Of a DNA stretch of 64,000 nt, positions 63,801 to 64,000 are shown one piece after another; the stretch's first letter is position 1; every line of letters starts with the position of its first letter. A model generated the notes under the pieces. The model saw only the letters and a program-made list of their open reading frames with translations, had not been told where the DNA came from and did no database searches. Both the position numbers and the translations under genes were made by a program. The stretch is from NCBI RefSeq assembly GCF_007989085.1, contig NZ_BJVJ01000021.1, forward strand, positions 1-64,000, read 5' to 3'. The DNA comes from Pseudonocardia sulfidoxydans NBRC 16205 (lineage in GTDB: Bacteria; Actinomycetota; Actinomycetes; Mycobacteriales; Pseudonocardiaceae).

Positions 63801-64000
63801 TCAGCTCGTCGAGTCGTCGACGATCATGCGCAACGCCTCCGCCAGGTCGCGTCCCGTCGGCGCGGCGGACGGGTCGACCGCCCACTGCACCAGCGTCCCC
63901 AGCAGCAACGACTGGTAGAACGCGCCCAGCACCCGGGTGCGTTCTTCGTCGTCACCCGTGGCGTGGAAGGTCAGTGCCAGGTCCTCGCGGGTGAGGTCCG
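63801..64000 (-). CDS. TetR-family regulator, C-terminal part (cut by window end)
   Basis: The frame stays open from the right edge to TGA at 63803-63801. The visible 65 residues include GAFYQSLLLGTLVQWAVDP and GRDLAEALRMIVDD, typical of the ligand-domain end of TetR repressors. The HTH lies outside the window. Confidence 0.75.
   Translation of the reverse strand, partial: DLTREDLALTFHATGDDEERTRVLGAFYQSLLLGTLVQWAVDPSAAPTGRDLAEALRMIVDDSTS

Overview
The window is very GC-rich chromosomal DNA with G or C at almost every third codon position and many GTG/TTG starts. The gene set and order point to an actinomycete, most likely a Pseudonocardia-like member of the Pseudonocardiales. The order SRP RNA/dnaX, Rv3717-type amidase, ybaB-recR, leuA, ask-asd, plus tadA and tyrA nearby, resembles the mycobacterial Rv3708-Rv3754 region, which lies fairly close to oriC. 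The genus is inferred. No insertion sequence, prophage or CRISPR array is visible.

Layout. 0-10.8 kb: MatB-like ligase with a hydrolase, a 54-residue ClpX-type zinc-finger protein, aldo/keto reductase, VIT protein, Fe-alcohol dehydrogenase, LigD-type polymerase with a HAD phosphatase, a frameshifted secreted His/Gly-repeat protein, and two coupled aminotransferases. 10.9-15.3 kb: a TetR plus heterodimeric ABC exporter operon. 15.3-24.3 kb: STAS, VOC and mycothiol-type proteins, an SLT-like protein, a TetR facing a DrrAB-type exporter, a nucleoside phosphorylase, a parS-like site and an LCP transferase. 24.3-32.6 kb: Ku and a stand-alone LigD-type ligase, an orphan antitoxin, TyrA, two amidohydrolase-type enzymes, the TadA cluster and tRNA-Ser(CGA). 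32.7-44.3 kb: PLP lyase, a guanidine-III riboswitch with its SMR exporter, MFS pump, methyltransferase, tRNA-Ser(GGA), SRP RNA, dnaX and a CtpE-like ATPase. 44.3-47.7 kb: a frameshifted DUF559 gene bracketed by palindromic repeats, a BASS transporter, a LysR gene and a repeat array. 47.7-53.5 kb: amidase, ybaB-recR, an XRE-DUF397 pair with divergent promoters, and leuA with a Leu leader peptide. 53.6-64 kb: ask-asd between two PIG-V-like membrane proteins, carbonic anhydrase, ArsC, an ACT-GNAT acetyltransferase, an S9 peptidase, a frameshifted DUF1707 gene and a truncated TetR gene.

The most unusual content is intergenic. A 40-42 bp perfect palindrome occurs five times, always between convergent genes, with matching substitutions in both arms. 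A second family of about 47 bp inverted repeats (nine units) brackets the DUF559 nuclease-like gene, forms its last codons, and makes a five-unit array beside the LysR gene. Many genes also have a TANNNT hexamer 6-8 nt before the start codon, the usual sign of leaderless actinobacterial transcripts. This corrects several starts and reveals small coupled ORFs, including a leucine leader peptide before leuA.

Three genes (7770, 44410, 63330) carry single-base frameshifts. These may be true decay or sequence errors.
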